Below, in pieces: positions 37,901 through 49,544 of a DNA stretch of 64,000 nt. The DNA comes from Bugulina stolonifera (Eukaryota > Bryozoa > Gymnolaemata > Cheilostomatida > Bugulidae), in contig OW285187.1 of the NCBI GenBank assembly GCA_935421135.1, forward strand, positions 28,768,429 through 28,832,428, given 5' to 3'. Position numbers and translations under genes: made by a program. The notes below the pieces were generated by a model. That model made no database searches. It saw only the letters and a list, made by a program, of their open reading frames with translations, and was not told where the DNA came from. The first letter of the stretch is position 1. Each line of letters begins with the position of its first letter.

Positions 37901-40086
37901 CCTACAGTATTATAATATAAGCATACAATATAATATAATCATACAATATAATATAAGCATATAACATAATATAAGCATACAATATAATATAAGCACACAA
38001 TATAAATTATATGCATACAACAAAACATTGCCATGTGAATCAAATTATCATGCAACCATGCGCTCAATTAGTAGTTTTAACCCGAACGGCTTGTTCATCT
38101 ACAGCAAAATATACTGCAGCCAATGCATGCACTTGGACAAGTGTATGTAGTTGCACATGTACTTGTACCAATGTAAACAGTTTATTATTTTCATCATAGT
38201 CTAGTTGTAATGTTATCACCTTTAGAGGACTTAGTAGCTGAGTGAGTTCTAATATCTACTACAAAAGCCTTCTTCCCATTGAGTACATAAGCATTGAGTA
38301 ATGCCTCATCTTCCTTGCACCTCTTTCCCGGAGCTACGACTTGACTAGCTCGCAGCAAATACGTCTAAATAATAGAATATGCAGGTAGGCAGCAATGTCA
38401 TAATTGGGACACTATTTCCTTCTCAACACTCAACTGTATGTATTGTGTGACTTATTAGCGAACATGTAATAGGGACACCAACCACTTGGTTAGACTGTGC
38501 ATATATATACACACATGAGTATATACTTTTGTACATGACTTTGAATATACATGTACATGTATTTATATCTATTATATAACATGTATATCTAAAATATGTT
38601 TGTGGATAAAAGATACTATGGCTGTTACAACATTGTTTCATAGTACAATGTTGTAACAGCAATAATATTTTTGTCCATAAACATATTTTATAACCTGCAT
38701 TTTAGAACTGATATAAGTTTTATATTTTACATGTATATACAATGCATACATACAGGATATTAAATGTTTACATTGTAAGTGGCACACACTCCTCTAAACA
38801 TTACCATGAGGTGTGCTGGTATAACATGTTCTCACAATGATGCTATACTTCCAATACAAACCGGCAACCACCAAATCACTGTTAAAAAGGCTTAACACTG
38901 CTATATCTGCATATAGAAGCACACAGTGTAGATGCACTTACTCCTGTGGCCTTGTGAATGTAACATAAAACAGGAAACCGGTTGTTCTGTCTGTATGGGG
39001 CAGCTCTACACACCACCTCGTCTTCAATTGACTTGGGAACAATAACTTGACTAGAGTAAGTGGAACACAGCTACAACGACACATACAGTATCATACTCAT
39101 AGTATAGTAGTGCAGAGGGCATATACATATATATAATACGGAAGGTATATATGGTACATGTTGATCTTAATCTAATATAGAATACAGGCAAATCAGGATT
39201 TTTCATTGCACCCTCTTCATATATGTGAATATTTCCTCTGATTTTAATAGACAAACTTGGCTTACCTGGAAGTTTCTGTTAATATCAGTAATTCTAAAAT
39301 CTGCCACATTCGTATATTTAGAAAATTCTGAGTAAGGAGTGAAAGCTAGCCACCCATCCTCCAGTATTTGAAATTGATTAGTGTAGTAGAAGGGGTAGAG
39401 CATATTGACATCAGCTAAAACATATTGATAAAACTTCAGTCTAAAGCTACAAGCTAATATTGTGTTTAAAGAGGAAGATTCCAATTGTCTCAAATCAGTC
39501 ACTTGATGAATGTTAGTACTGACTTTTCAGAGCAGCCCATATTTATACTCCCACAAGTTACAGTTACCTAATTGTCATTTACAAGTTCACATATCTACTT
39601 ACCAATATTAGAAAGCTTGCTTATAGACATAGCTACTTTAGCACAGTCACCACTGCTGGAACTGGGAAATACCAAACTAATGACCTGAAAGTCTTTGCAG
39701 TACAACATTATAGTATTGGAAGTTTTCATTTCGACTAGGTCAACGTTTTGATGAGGCAACTAAAAAGGGTAAAAATATAGCAAAATTTAAAATGTAAGCA
39801 CAGAAAGGACATATTGGATTAAAAAGATATTGGATTGCTATTTAATATTTACATCAACAGAGCTGAATCTAAAAATGTTTATTAGATAAAACATAAAAAA
39901 CTACTAACATCACTGAATTAGAATAAGCAAGCTCACCCAAAATTCCTCCTGATTTTCTCCTCTGTGAGCTAGAATGAGATGATGTCCAGTAATACAAAGT
40001 AAACCGGTAAGTCTTTGTGACATACTAGACGCTGAAAGCGTCACCTCATTTACTTGAGCAACAGTTATGAACTCCGAGAATTCCAT
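34998..40086 (-). CDS. MTMR9: myotubularin-related protein 9 (inactive phosphoinositide phosphatase)
   Basis: Fourteen exons join in phase to give 553 residues (human 549): 39937-40086, 39603-39759, 39266-39414, 38942-39070, 38220-38364, 37803-37901, 37441-37566, 36864-36966, 36593-36731, 36302-36386, 36022-36091, 35788-35887, 35189-35316, 34998-35079. It starts MEFSEFI with a PH-GRAM domain (LCITGHHLILAHRGENQEEFW), then the phosphatase-like domain (LYPFYYTNQFQILEDGW, RTIRGFEALIEREW, QGGHPFKDRC, SPVFLLFLDAVWQ), and ends in a probable coiled coil. The active-site loop reads VLVQGSAGTDRT at about residues 322-333: the His-Cys of active myotubularins is Gln-Gly, so the enzyme is catalytically dead, as in other MTMR9 proteins, which regulate active MTMR6/7/8 partners by dimerising with them. 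The loop Arg is kept. At least five introns hold repeats. Confidence 0.95.
35470..35777. repeat. minisatellite in MTMR9 intron 12, unit about 27-28 bp
   Basis: About ten copies of GGGGGCAGATATAATACAAT with a GTGGGAGT or GTGTGAAT spacer run up to within about 10 bases of the exon 12 donor at 35787. It is G-rich on the plus strand. Confidence 0.9.
37003..37290. repeat. diverged tandem repeat in MTMR9 intron 7
   Basis: Repeated blocks of TACATGTACATGTAGATATA and ACACATGTCACATACATGTA, unit about 60 bases, occur in at least four diverged copies. The core ACATGT is self-complementary, so the array is rich in potential hairpins. Confidence 0.8.
37618..37775. repeat. tandem repeat in MTMR9 intron 6
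   Basis: Copies of GGGTATAGACAAGGGTATAGACA, a doubled unit of about 12 bases, repeat through 150 bases and end about 27 bases before the exon 6 donor. Confidence 0.88.
37908..38006. repeat. AT-rich tandem repeat in MTMR9 intron 5
   Basis: Five or six copies of an 18-19 base unit, ATAAGCATACAATATAAT, lie directly beside exon 6. Confidence 0.85.
38591..38690. repeat. 46-bp-arm inverted repeat in MTMR9 intron 4
   Basis: AAAATATGTTTGTGGATAAA...GGCTGTTACAACATTGT pairs with ACAATGTTGTAACAGC...TTGTCCATAAACATATTTT around a short loop, with a few mismatches. It looks like a small foldback transposon. Confidence 0.75.
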
Positions 40087-40777
40087 GGTCAACACAGTAT
40101 CTACATATAGCAAGAGTTATGGATTATTTGCCACATTTATTATTGTTACCATCAAGTAATTCTTATTCACATAGGCATAGATATTATTCCATAATTTATA
40201 TTTTGCCATTGCATTGTTATCCACATTCATTGGGTACAGAAGCCAAACTACCTAGGCAAGGCCTACTTACTGGCCATAAAAATCCCCTACAAGGTGCCAG
40301 CAATCATTTTTATGTTATTTACGACTGCTATAAAACTGACTTTTTAGTTTAAAATTCTACAAATTCATATCTATTTAAAATGTAATTGATGTACTAAGCT
40401 ATGTCACAAAAATGAATTGTTGTTATCACATAATAATTACACTCGTCATCAGACATCAAACGGATTAGTAGCACCAAAAATGCTGATAGTCATAATAGTG
40501 CTAATGACAGCCAAATCTAGGCTGCTTGATTTGGACACCACAGCAGAATACGTGTCAACAAGCCTAAAGAACATGAAACAGCTACATGATACCATCTAAA
40601 TTAAACAATGACCTAGATAGATATCTCACCAAGCAATAAAATACCACCACTAGGAGCGGTATTACTTAATAACAAGCTACACCTCATTCTACAATTCACA
40701 CTTCTGCTTTAGTAGAATTTCATAATTAAAAACTAAAACAGCAATCAAATAATTTAATACAAATAATCATGAATCAT
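40087..40777. other. spacer upstream of MTMR9
   Basis: This should hold the MTMR9 promoter next to 40086. I see no conserved frame or repeat. Confidence 0.4.
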
Positions 40778-42089
40778 CAGGGGCGGATTTTCAACTTTCA
40801 GAAAGGGGGGTCTCCTGCCCACCAAGGAAATTTATTGAGGGTGCGCAGCACCCGAGCCGAGGGCGCGAAGCGCCCGAGACCAACAGCTGGGGGGTTTGGG
40901 GGGCGCTGTAAGCCCCCCAACGGGGTCCGGGGCGGAGCCCCGGCCGCTGAAGCTTTTTAGGCTTCATAGAGACCATGTAAACTTGAAACTAAGGACTAAA
41001 ACATGAAGAGGATCCTTTGTGCTGGGGGATTTCAAGCCTTGGGAAAACTCTCACTCTTGGACGCTGGAGGCAGAAAGTTATGCTATGAAAACCTAAAAAC
41101 TGCGCTTGATAGTAATTTATAGATATGATATTAAATAATTTTTTATACAAAAATTCATACAATTAATAGTAATAACATCAACAATATTGTTTAGGCTGCA
41201 TTACAAAACAATAAAATGACAACCTAAATGATTACAATTTTCAAATATCAAATTAACAAAATGTAAATAATTATTATTTATATTTTATTAATTTAATATT
41301 TTAAAATTATAATCATTTATAAATTATATTTTAAAAAGAAAATCATTGTAAGCAACATTAGGATTATCATTCATAAGATAATCATAATGTTCATGATCAT
41401 GATGTTCTGTTGTTAAATAAAAACTAAATTGGAAATTCATATATTCATAACTCTGACTGCTAGTTCCTCTTTTTCCCCAATCTGAATCTCGAATCTGGGA
41501 TCTAAGAAAATTCAAATAATGTAATCATAATCATTATGATTACATTATTTGAATTTTCTTAGATTTTCTTAGATCTATAATGAAATATTCTATTGAATAT
41601 TCGTAACTCTGAGTGATAGTATAGTTCCTCTTTTCTCCTAATCTAGGAAATTACCCAGGACAAAACAGGAAAAGAGAATTAACTTTGCTAAAATGCAAAG
41701 TGGTACAATAAACTCTTTCTGGAAAATGTAAAGGTGATATTATTAGAATTATTTTGATTAATTTTTTAAGCAATCACCGATTCATTCAGTGAATTAGCCA
41801 AGCAAACTTTGACTGTACAGTAAACAAGAATGTCTGCAAGAAGTTTATTGATAGCACAATCAAATGACTTTGCTGATCTACCTGAGAGCTACTTGAAGGA
41901 ATATGAAACTTAGGCTATATTTACTGCGATCCTGATAAGTAACTATGGAAATCATGGCGACCTCCATAGAAAAACTTTCTAAATGGGAAAATCTTTGAAT
42001 ATGGCCAAAAATCAATCAATTTCAATTTTTGTTCAGCAAATAAAAGGGGGGTCGCGAGACCCTGGCGACCTACAGTAAATCCGCCCATG
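40778..42089. mobile_element. 1.3-kb hAT-like non-autonomous transposon
   Basis: The left end CAGGGGCGGATTTT and the right end TAAATCCGCCCATG are inverted repeats with two mismatches; CAGGGGCGGA is a frequent hAT terminus. The first 170 bases are very GC-rich and full of palindromes (GGGCGCGAAGCGCCC, GGGGCGGAGCCCCGG), while the rest is AT-rich. Flanking octamers TGAATCAT and ATCATCAT share only the last five bases, so the duplication is aged or doubtful. No transposase is visible. The middle has a perfect 32-base-arm palindrome at 41500-41564. Confidence 0.65.
41500..41564. repeat. perfect 32-bp-arm palindrome
   Basis: Arms 41500-41531 and 41533-41564 are exact reverse complements around the single base 41532. 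Just outside lie two diverged copies of an ACTCTGA...AGTTCCTCTTTT block (about 41450 and 41608) in direct orientation. Confidence 0.88.
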
Positions 42090-43182
42090 ATCATCATCAT
42101 ACAAATTAAAAATACCATTAAGGCCCAATGTAAATTTAAAAAAAAAACCTTGCCTAAAACAGATAAAAATATTAATATGAATTTTCTACATACAATAAAA
42201 ATAGTCATAGAAGATTAATTCTTTTCCATCGATAAACTATACAAAATATCCCACGGCCGATGGACAGATTAAATAAGCCCACGTCATTATTTTCATTTCG
42301 ATTATTTAGTATATTAAGATCCCATTATTGCTATGCTAATTAGCCTACTAATACACTATTACTATACTTTTATTATAACTATACTATTGCACTATTCAGG
42401 CTTACCAAGTCCCCCTGATTCCGCAGGAGACTCCCTGATTTTTAACTCAAATTTTGGTACCCCACCCAAAATGGACACCCCGACCCAAATGCTTAATCTC
42501 CCTGATTTTCATCAGTCGAACTTGGCAAGCCTGGCACTATTGCTAATACATGTACCTAGAAACAGGACCCTCACAGGACCTGCGCTGAAATTTAATCATA
42601 TCTTTATCTAGCAAAAGCTAACACAAATGTTCATACTAAAGTTTGCCTAAGTGAGGCACGTCTCGTCAACTCGCCCTAGTGGTCTAACGTGTTGTCTACT
42701 CTAAGTATGCTAAGTATATGCGATTTTTATTTCATTTTGATTCATTTGATTGTTTTCATTTTTAGGTTTTATTAGCAAGCTTTTTGTTCTCCCACGTCAC
42801 TGAGGCCCTCGTAAGAGGTACGTGCATGAGAATTCATTATGAGATATCATCTATGTTTTTCTTAATTTTCTTTTTTGCTAAATTGCAGGATCATCTCTGT
42901 CTAAGTGAACACAGTCAATTGAATGTTATTACTGAGCAGTCATGAAAGTAGAAGTTTTCAATCCAAATTGATTTCCTCTGGTTCACTCTTCTAATAAATA
43001 GTACCTTTACGGCCAAAGCAGAAGTAGTGTGAATGATTTCTATCGAGAGATCGGAGTAAGATCAGTATTTCCGATTGTCAAAAAACAAGATATCTCAAAC
43101 CCGCCCATTAGTCCAAGTTACATATCCAATCCCTGCACAAATCTAAGTGAACAGTGCACGCTCCTAAGACTGTAATAGAAAC
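42090..43182. other. spacer before the FSH1/OVCA2-like pair
   Basis: Apart from the 137-bp MITE (42397-42533) no feature is recognised. The promoter of the hydrolase pair should lie in its last part. Confidence 0.4.
42397..42533. mobile_element. 137-bp hAT-type MITE with perfect target duplication
   Basis: It starts CAGGCTTACCAAGTCCCCCT and ends CGAACTTGGCAAGCCTG, and is flanked by identical octamers GCACTATT at 42389-42396 and 42534-42541. Same family as 5452-5560. The interior has pairing CTCCCTGATTTT blocks. Confidence 0.9.
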
Positions 43183-45886
43183 ATGTCAGCCTCCACAGAG
43201 AAATTAAAGGTAGAGTTATTAGTTGATCAATTTATTATTGATTAGGTTAGCTTTAGTTAACTCAGCAAAAAATTAAGAGCTTTAATCAATATAGGTATTA
43301 ATGTAGTATTGATTTAATGATTAGTTATTAGCTAGTACCTATCATACCATTACTTTAATAAACCATTCTCAACTCATGTCATTGATTATGATTATCATCA
43401 TCATCCATGTAATATATATTAAATATATAATTAATATTAATATAATAATAATTGTTAATTAATTATAATTGTTATTATATTATATGAGCATGAACTTTAA
43501 TTATCGAATAGTTTTTGGGTGGAAAAGGATATGTTTTGATAGGCTGTGGTTTTGCGAAGATTGTTGGGAATCACCCCTGGATGCAGCCCTAGTGGTTAGG
43601 ATGTCATCTGATTTGACATTCATCAATTTGTCAAAAGTACTAGTTAGTTTTGTTAGGTTTTATTGTAATAGAACTTTAATTCTGTATGTAATACAATGCA
43701 TAATATAATACAGTAAGCCTATATAAGCCGGTGTAGTCAGCAAAATCCTGCAAGGCATCGGTAAAGAATTTGAATTGCCTTACAAGGGTTGCAGTTTGCT
43801 GAGTGGAAATTCTATCTATTACAAGTTTAGTTTCAATTCATGTCAAACAATGTAAAATGCTAAAATAGGTCCCTACAAAGGATTGACTTTTTATGAGATT
43901 TTGTTGACAATAAAGCAATGTGAGCTAAAGGAATAAAGTTCAGTCTGGTTGCGCGGGACATTGGGTGCCAGTGTAAAACACTAAAGAAACCACTACATTT
44001 CTGAAGGCTGCTTGTATGGTCCAGTCAGCATTATTGATTGAAATCTGTTCAGATTAACTTCCTAGACACAACTACATCACTGCCAATGTTTTTTCTGTAA
44101 TAACCAGGATACTCTGCTCAGTTTATTGGAAGTTTTGGTTTTTAAAATTGTTCCGTAATTAGTTTTTGCAGGGAAAGCGGTTTCATTTGGGTTTAAGCAT
44201 TTTTCTACTGAACATAACATACATGTAAGTTGGTCATGGTTCAGAAAAGCAACTAAAATCAAATAATTGTTTAATTAATTTTTCATTAAACTATGTATCC
44301 TACATGTTTATATTCTGTTACAGATACTCTGCCTACATGGTTATAGGTAAGTTGAAAGCTACTTTAGATCCAGTGCAGTTTGTTTTGTATCACTGTTAAA
44401 GTATTTAATATAGTTATTAGCATGCATATCATCTTATTTAAATAAATCTCCAATTTAATTAGTTGTATCATTTTAATGTTCTGAGTTATAATTTTAGACA
44501 GAATGCTGATGTCTTCAGAGTTAAAAGTGGTGCATTTCGCTCTGCTATGAAGAAGCATGCTGACTTTGGTACGTAGAGGGGAACTAATTTTTTGTCATTA
44601 GGTCACATTAAATTCGGTTAAGCTAAACCCAGTCAATCAATACAAATAGTAGTATGTCCAGAAGTGATAGTGACTTTATTACATGTTACATGTAGCCAGC
44701 ACAATATTGATTTTAGTGATAATAGACTCTCCCCACACCCTTGATGAGAAACTGCCTGACAGTGAAGGTGATATGAAATGCTTAAGGACTTGGTGGACTA
44801 ACAATGAACTCTCTCCTGACTCGGGTGTTGAAGAATCTATAGAACACATTAAAACCTTCATTAGACGTCATGTAGGTAACACTGTCTGTGCACTGCATTG
44901 TTGATCATGACAACTTTATAAGAATATAGTCTTGAATATGTTGGCAGTCTCTTTGACAATCAGTCATTTACATATTTGGAAGAAATCGGGACACAGATAA
45001 TTATGCAGACATTTTATGCTATAGTTATTTTCACTACAGTTACTTTCTTTCAGGGACCTTTTCATGGTTTGCTAGGATTTAGCCAAGGTGCTAGTATAGC
45101 AGCACTGCTTCAGCATCATCTCCTCAAAGAAGGTAAATTACATAATTTTATTGACTCAAATATAACTGAATGTCTTACTAAGTATAATAATGGGGTCTTT
45201 AAAAGTGTATTCTGTGCATTGTATGATTTGATGGTAGCCTACTCCTTTGATTGGACTATATTCATGCAGTATAATCGATGTTTTTTTAATGGTTATATAT
45301 ATAGGTTCTGAGATACGATTTCAATTCGTGATAATGGTCTCTGGATTCATAAGTAAGCACTTCGAAGATCTACCCATAACTGCTCGGTGGACGGATAAAA
45401 TTCCAATTAAATCTTTATTAGTGGTTGGGGAAAATGATACCATTATTACACCAGGTAAGCATTTATGTATAGGGAAACATTTATTTTTTATATATGGTTG
45501 TAGCTGTCAACTTTGTGTGTAAGCAGGGAATTTTGTTTATGACTAGAGCTTTTAGTAGAATGGTTTTGACTGCTGTAATGTAAAATTACTCAGTAGCTGT
45601 CATCCTGTTGTAGTAAATGATGTTATGCCCAGTTGCTGCTTCCATGGATCCCAGAGTTATGAGATTCTGAGTTTAGAGTTTATTTTGCTATTGCTCTTAT
45701 GCGTTAATTTTAGAGATGAGTGAGAAAGTGTTAGATTATTTTTCCAACCTTCAAGTCATGCGTCATCCTGGAGGACATGGGATACCAATGAAATCAGCCC
45801 AGAAAAAAGTCTTCAATAACTTTCTCCAAGATTGTAAAATTTCAAGGACACCAGAATGTCATGTGACAATCCCTTCTAAGTCGTAG
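43183..45886 (+). CDS. OVCA2: FSH1/OVCA2-family serine hydrolase, first tandem copy
   Basis: Seven exons (43183-43209, 44324-44346, 44498-44568, 44717-44871, 45054-45132, 45305-45454, 45714-45886) join in phase to give 225 residues; human OVCA2 has 227. Landmarks are ILCLHGYRQNADVFRVKSGA (human VLCLAGFRQSERGFREKTGA), GPFHGLLGFSQGA with nucleophile Ser102, VVGENDTII with Asp163 and HPGGHGIP with His190, so the Ser-Asp-His triad of this alpha/beta-hydrolase family is complete. FSH1/OVCA2 enzymes are small cytosolic esterases that act on acyl-chain esters. The first exon is only nine codons (MSASTEKLK). The exon lengths 23, 71 and 79 are shared exactly with the next gene, which shows they arose by tandem duplication. 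The lid region (residues 40-90) differs strongly between copies. The symbol names the family; orthology between the two copies and OVCA2 is not resolved. Confidence 0.9.
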
Positions 45887-46366
45887 TGTATTTTAGCTAA
45901 TTTTGTTTTAGAGAAAATGCATCATTTTATTTTAAAATAATGCAATATATTATTGAATTGTTATTTATTGGAAGTTCTCTCTACTTTGTGCTTTCAAATT
46001 GTGTATTTTTATAATATTCAAATACTATAGTATTATTTTGTTATCACTTTACTGAATAGGCAATTGTGAGGGATGTTAATAATTGGATAGTGTTGATCTA
46101 TCAAATGTGTTGAGTATTTCTCAATAGTTACATTATACTCGAAAACTGCAATTAGTCAACACTGAATAAATGATAATAAATAAACCATGACCACATGTTT
46201 TATAGCTATCAGTATTTGAACTTTTCTGGGATTGGGGAAATGTGAGGGCTGTGATATATTCAAAGACTACATGTATATGGCTGTGGACAACTTTTCCAAC
46301 TTCATTCCTACAGAGTATAATCTACTTTCTAATGCATGTGTAATATTCATCTTATTATTTTTTTAG

Positions 46367-48131
46367 ATTTTGTGTCTACATGGCTACAGGTAAGCCTGAT
46401 ATTTATATAAGAATGTGGCATTCAAGGTTCGTGACCATATAATTTTATCAGGCCGTAATAAAACCTTAAATGTTTTCCTGTAGGCAAAGTGGACAAGGAT
46501 TTCGAGAAAAAACTGGGTCATTCAGAAAGTCCCTAAAGAAGTATGCAGATTTTGGTATGACAGTTGGAATGTTTTTCATGGTTTAGTTCCTTTTAGTGAT
46601 TTTTATAACATACAGTACTTGTGGGAAATTGCTGTGACAGCTATAACTTCAAATTAACATGTATATCCTTTCTGACTTAGTAACATCCTGTAATTTATCT
46701 TTCCATGTAGCCTTCTGCGATGCTCCACACAAGGTGTGTGCTGAACAAGGAGGTGGGGAAGACAATGACCAATGTCTGGGTTGGTGGTTCTCAAGAGAAG
46801 ACAATTACTACAGAGCTATCGAATACTCTGATATCAATAAAGGCTTCTCGTGCTCAGTAGAGCACATTTGTAAAATAATTAAAGAACAAGTAAGTCAATT
46901 TCCAAAATTTCTTGCGTGCGTGGATATGTTTTCAAACTGGTAAAAAATGAATTTTATGAAATGTTCAAACTTTGTAGGGTCCATTTGATGGCATTTTGGC
47001 ATTCAGTCAAGGAGCTTGTTTTCTCTCTTTGCTCTGTGCTATGAAGCAATGTGGCGGTAAGATACATGCATTCCAATGTATATTTCACGTCGATGGTTTT
47101 ATCGTTGGTTTTAACGTACAAGTACTTATTATGTTTTCCAATTCTCCATAAGAAAATTTCTCACACTCGAGAATGTTTTATAAAGTTTCACTGTTCTACA
47201 TGTACATGTAAATTGCCTGGAAGATTAGCCAATTTTTACACTGATCTGCTAGTAAAATACTAGTGGACCTTGGATTGTCAAATATATCAACGGTCATTGC
47301 TGCTATTTTGTAGAGTTGGATATAGATGTTGGATTCGTTATGCTGTTTGCTGGCTTTAAGAGTAGATGTTCCCCTCACTCTAAGTACTATAGTCAAGATC
47401 ATGTATCCGATGTACCTGCTTTACTATGTATTGGAGAAGGTGACGAAGTTATCCCTCTTGGTAGGTCTTGAATCTTTGCACACCACGAAATATTAGTATA
47501 TTGTATGCTTTACTTCTACATGTGCATTGTTCACTGCAGTTAGTGTCTTCATGACCAAGATTTCAGGCACAGGCCAAATTTTTCAATGATTTCTGGCCCA
47601 CTTTGGTCACAGGGTCGCGAGCACATCAATCTGGGTCAAATGCAAAATCCTCATTTTCTATTAGGGATGGTTTTTTCGAACAAGCTAAGTTCTGGGTCTA
47701 TGGTCCTTTCGTCGTCCTAGGCTGAGCGGTTGTCTTGGGATTTTTATTTGCAACCCAGGCAGATCCAAGAAGTCTCTAACGAATACTTATCCAGATTAAA
47801 ATTGTGTGTACAGTATCTAAGCTTTACCTACAGGTTAATGGACTGAACCAATACATCTCTGTATATGTATTTCTCAGTCAGCTTGGGTTATGGGTATTTT
47901 TTCATATGCAGCCTAAGGTAAGTGACCAAATATCTACATTATTATTTTGATATATACATGTACATGAGCATTATATATTTAGAGATGGGGAAGGAATTGA
48001 CAGAGTGCTACAGAGACCCTGCTATACTCTACCACCCTGGTGGCCATTACTTACCTAACCAACCAGAACAGCGAAAGGTCTACTCTGAGTTTCTACAGAA
48101 ACAATTAGAACTGAAGAACAGCAAGACTTGA
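46367..48131 (+). CDS. FSH1/OVCA2-family serine hydrolase, second tandem copy (first exon not found)
   Basis: Six exons (46367-46389, 46484-46554, 46711-46889, 46978-47056, 47314-47460, 47983-48131) join in phase to give 215 residues to a TGA stop. The order is ILCLHGYRQSGQGFREKTGS, a WWFSREDN block (closer to human GWWFSEQE than copy 1), GPFDGILAFSQGACF with the nucleophile Ser, CIGEGDEVIPL with the Asp and HPGGHYLP with the His. Catalytic residues are complete. The coding sequence begins in phase 0 at an acceptor, and I could not find an ATG exon with a donor between 45887 and 46366. Either a tiny exon was missed, or the first exon of copy 1 is shared by alternative splicing, since its donor is also phase 0. 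The last intron holds some repeat-like sequence. Confidence 0.83.
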
Positions 48132-49544
48132 TATTAGTCCTACATGTAGGCAATGATTGGTTATAATATTATATAATTATATATATATGCTTGGGAGTTA
48201 TCTACTCTTTTCTAGTGGTATAGTCTTATGGCTTTATCAATTATTGAGAATATAAATGAACTAACTGAATTTTACCACAGTAGTGGTGAGTATTTGAAAA
48301 ATAAATTTAACTATTACATATACAAACATGTTATCAAATAGATGCAATAGGTACAATTAGAGTTGTATGTAAGAAACCCACAACAATATTGTGCTCTGTT
48401 GACAAAAATCATGATGTAGCTTCCACAATAAATACTGTAAGAAAGCAATCTTGAAACGATTAATAAATTTGTAGATTTTGCACTGACTGTATGCTACCAA
48501 TATTACATAAAATTCTAATACAATAAGGTGCTGTATAATAGATATCTTGTATATACAGAACTATGACCCAAATGTACATACAAGATATACAACACACCTA
48601 TGTACAATGTACAAGTAGATCCTTACACTCATAGTTATTTTACATACATGCATAATATATGGTTAGATACCATCTACTTCTAACCCATCAAGTTGGTTTC
48701 CAGACTAAGTCCTATTTACAAATGTCACTACTGCAGAGTTATCTACTCCACCATATGTAGTACTAAATAAGTACACATCAACATCTGAAGAATGTTTATG
48801 TAGCACAAAGCAGCCAAAATAAAGATCTAGCATATACTCTATATTTCCTCAACACTAAACTAATGCATGCATATATCTCAGCAAACAGACCACAGCTCTG
48901 CCTTGCTCCCTAACAGCAGGATGTCCTCCTGATAGTATCTTAGATACAGTCATGTAGGTTAAGTCAGGTAGTCTGAGGAGTATGCACATATTCAACCCTG
49001 CATCTACACTGGTAGGGTGAGAAGGAGATCATTTTTACAATAATTAAGGTTCTGTATCCATTATTTCTTATTTTTAATATTTATTTGAGTGTTTATAAAA
49101 CTTTCAGCTGTTACCTTATAAATAGTTTACAATATTATACATTTAGGTTCAAGTTGCTGCTAGCAACAATATATTGGTGAACAATGAGACATTTTCACAA
49201 GAGTTCATCATATGCAACAGGATTCTCCCAAGCAGGTAACATTGCGGAAATAAAATCAAATAACATATCATTTGCCACACCCTTTACACTATTACATGAT
49301 TGTACGAATAATATGGATGGAGTAAAGATATATCACACAATATTCTACATTGATCTGTTCTGACCTATTAATTATATATTCATGTTTTGCTTACTTTAGT
49401 CTCCTGAGAGACTTGGGTAGTTATTATATTAAACATACAACGTATTCGTGCACTTAACCTATATCTACATGTATATGGATATTACCAAAGTGTATCTTAT
49501 GTAATCATGTCACACCAAGTCAATCATTTGACATGACTGTCATG
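48132..49544. other. spacer before the tail-anchored gene, with possible upstream exons
   Basis: An ATG at 48228 opens 19 codons ending at a donor at 48285 in the phase that exon 2 of the next gene needs, so it may be an alternative first exon. A second exon-like piece (about 49147-49234, open, flanked by AG and GT) does not fit in phase. Nothing else is recognised. Confidence 0.3.

Noticed and set aside
49147..49234. An exon upstream of the tail-anchored gene
   Set aside because: It has AG and GT borders and one open frame, but that frame ends in phase 2 and no downstream exon accepts it.
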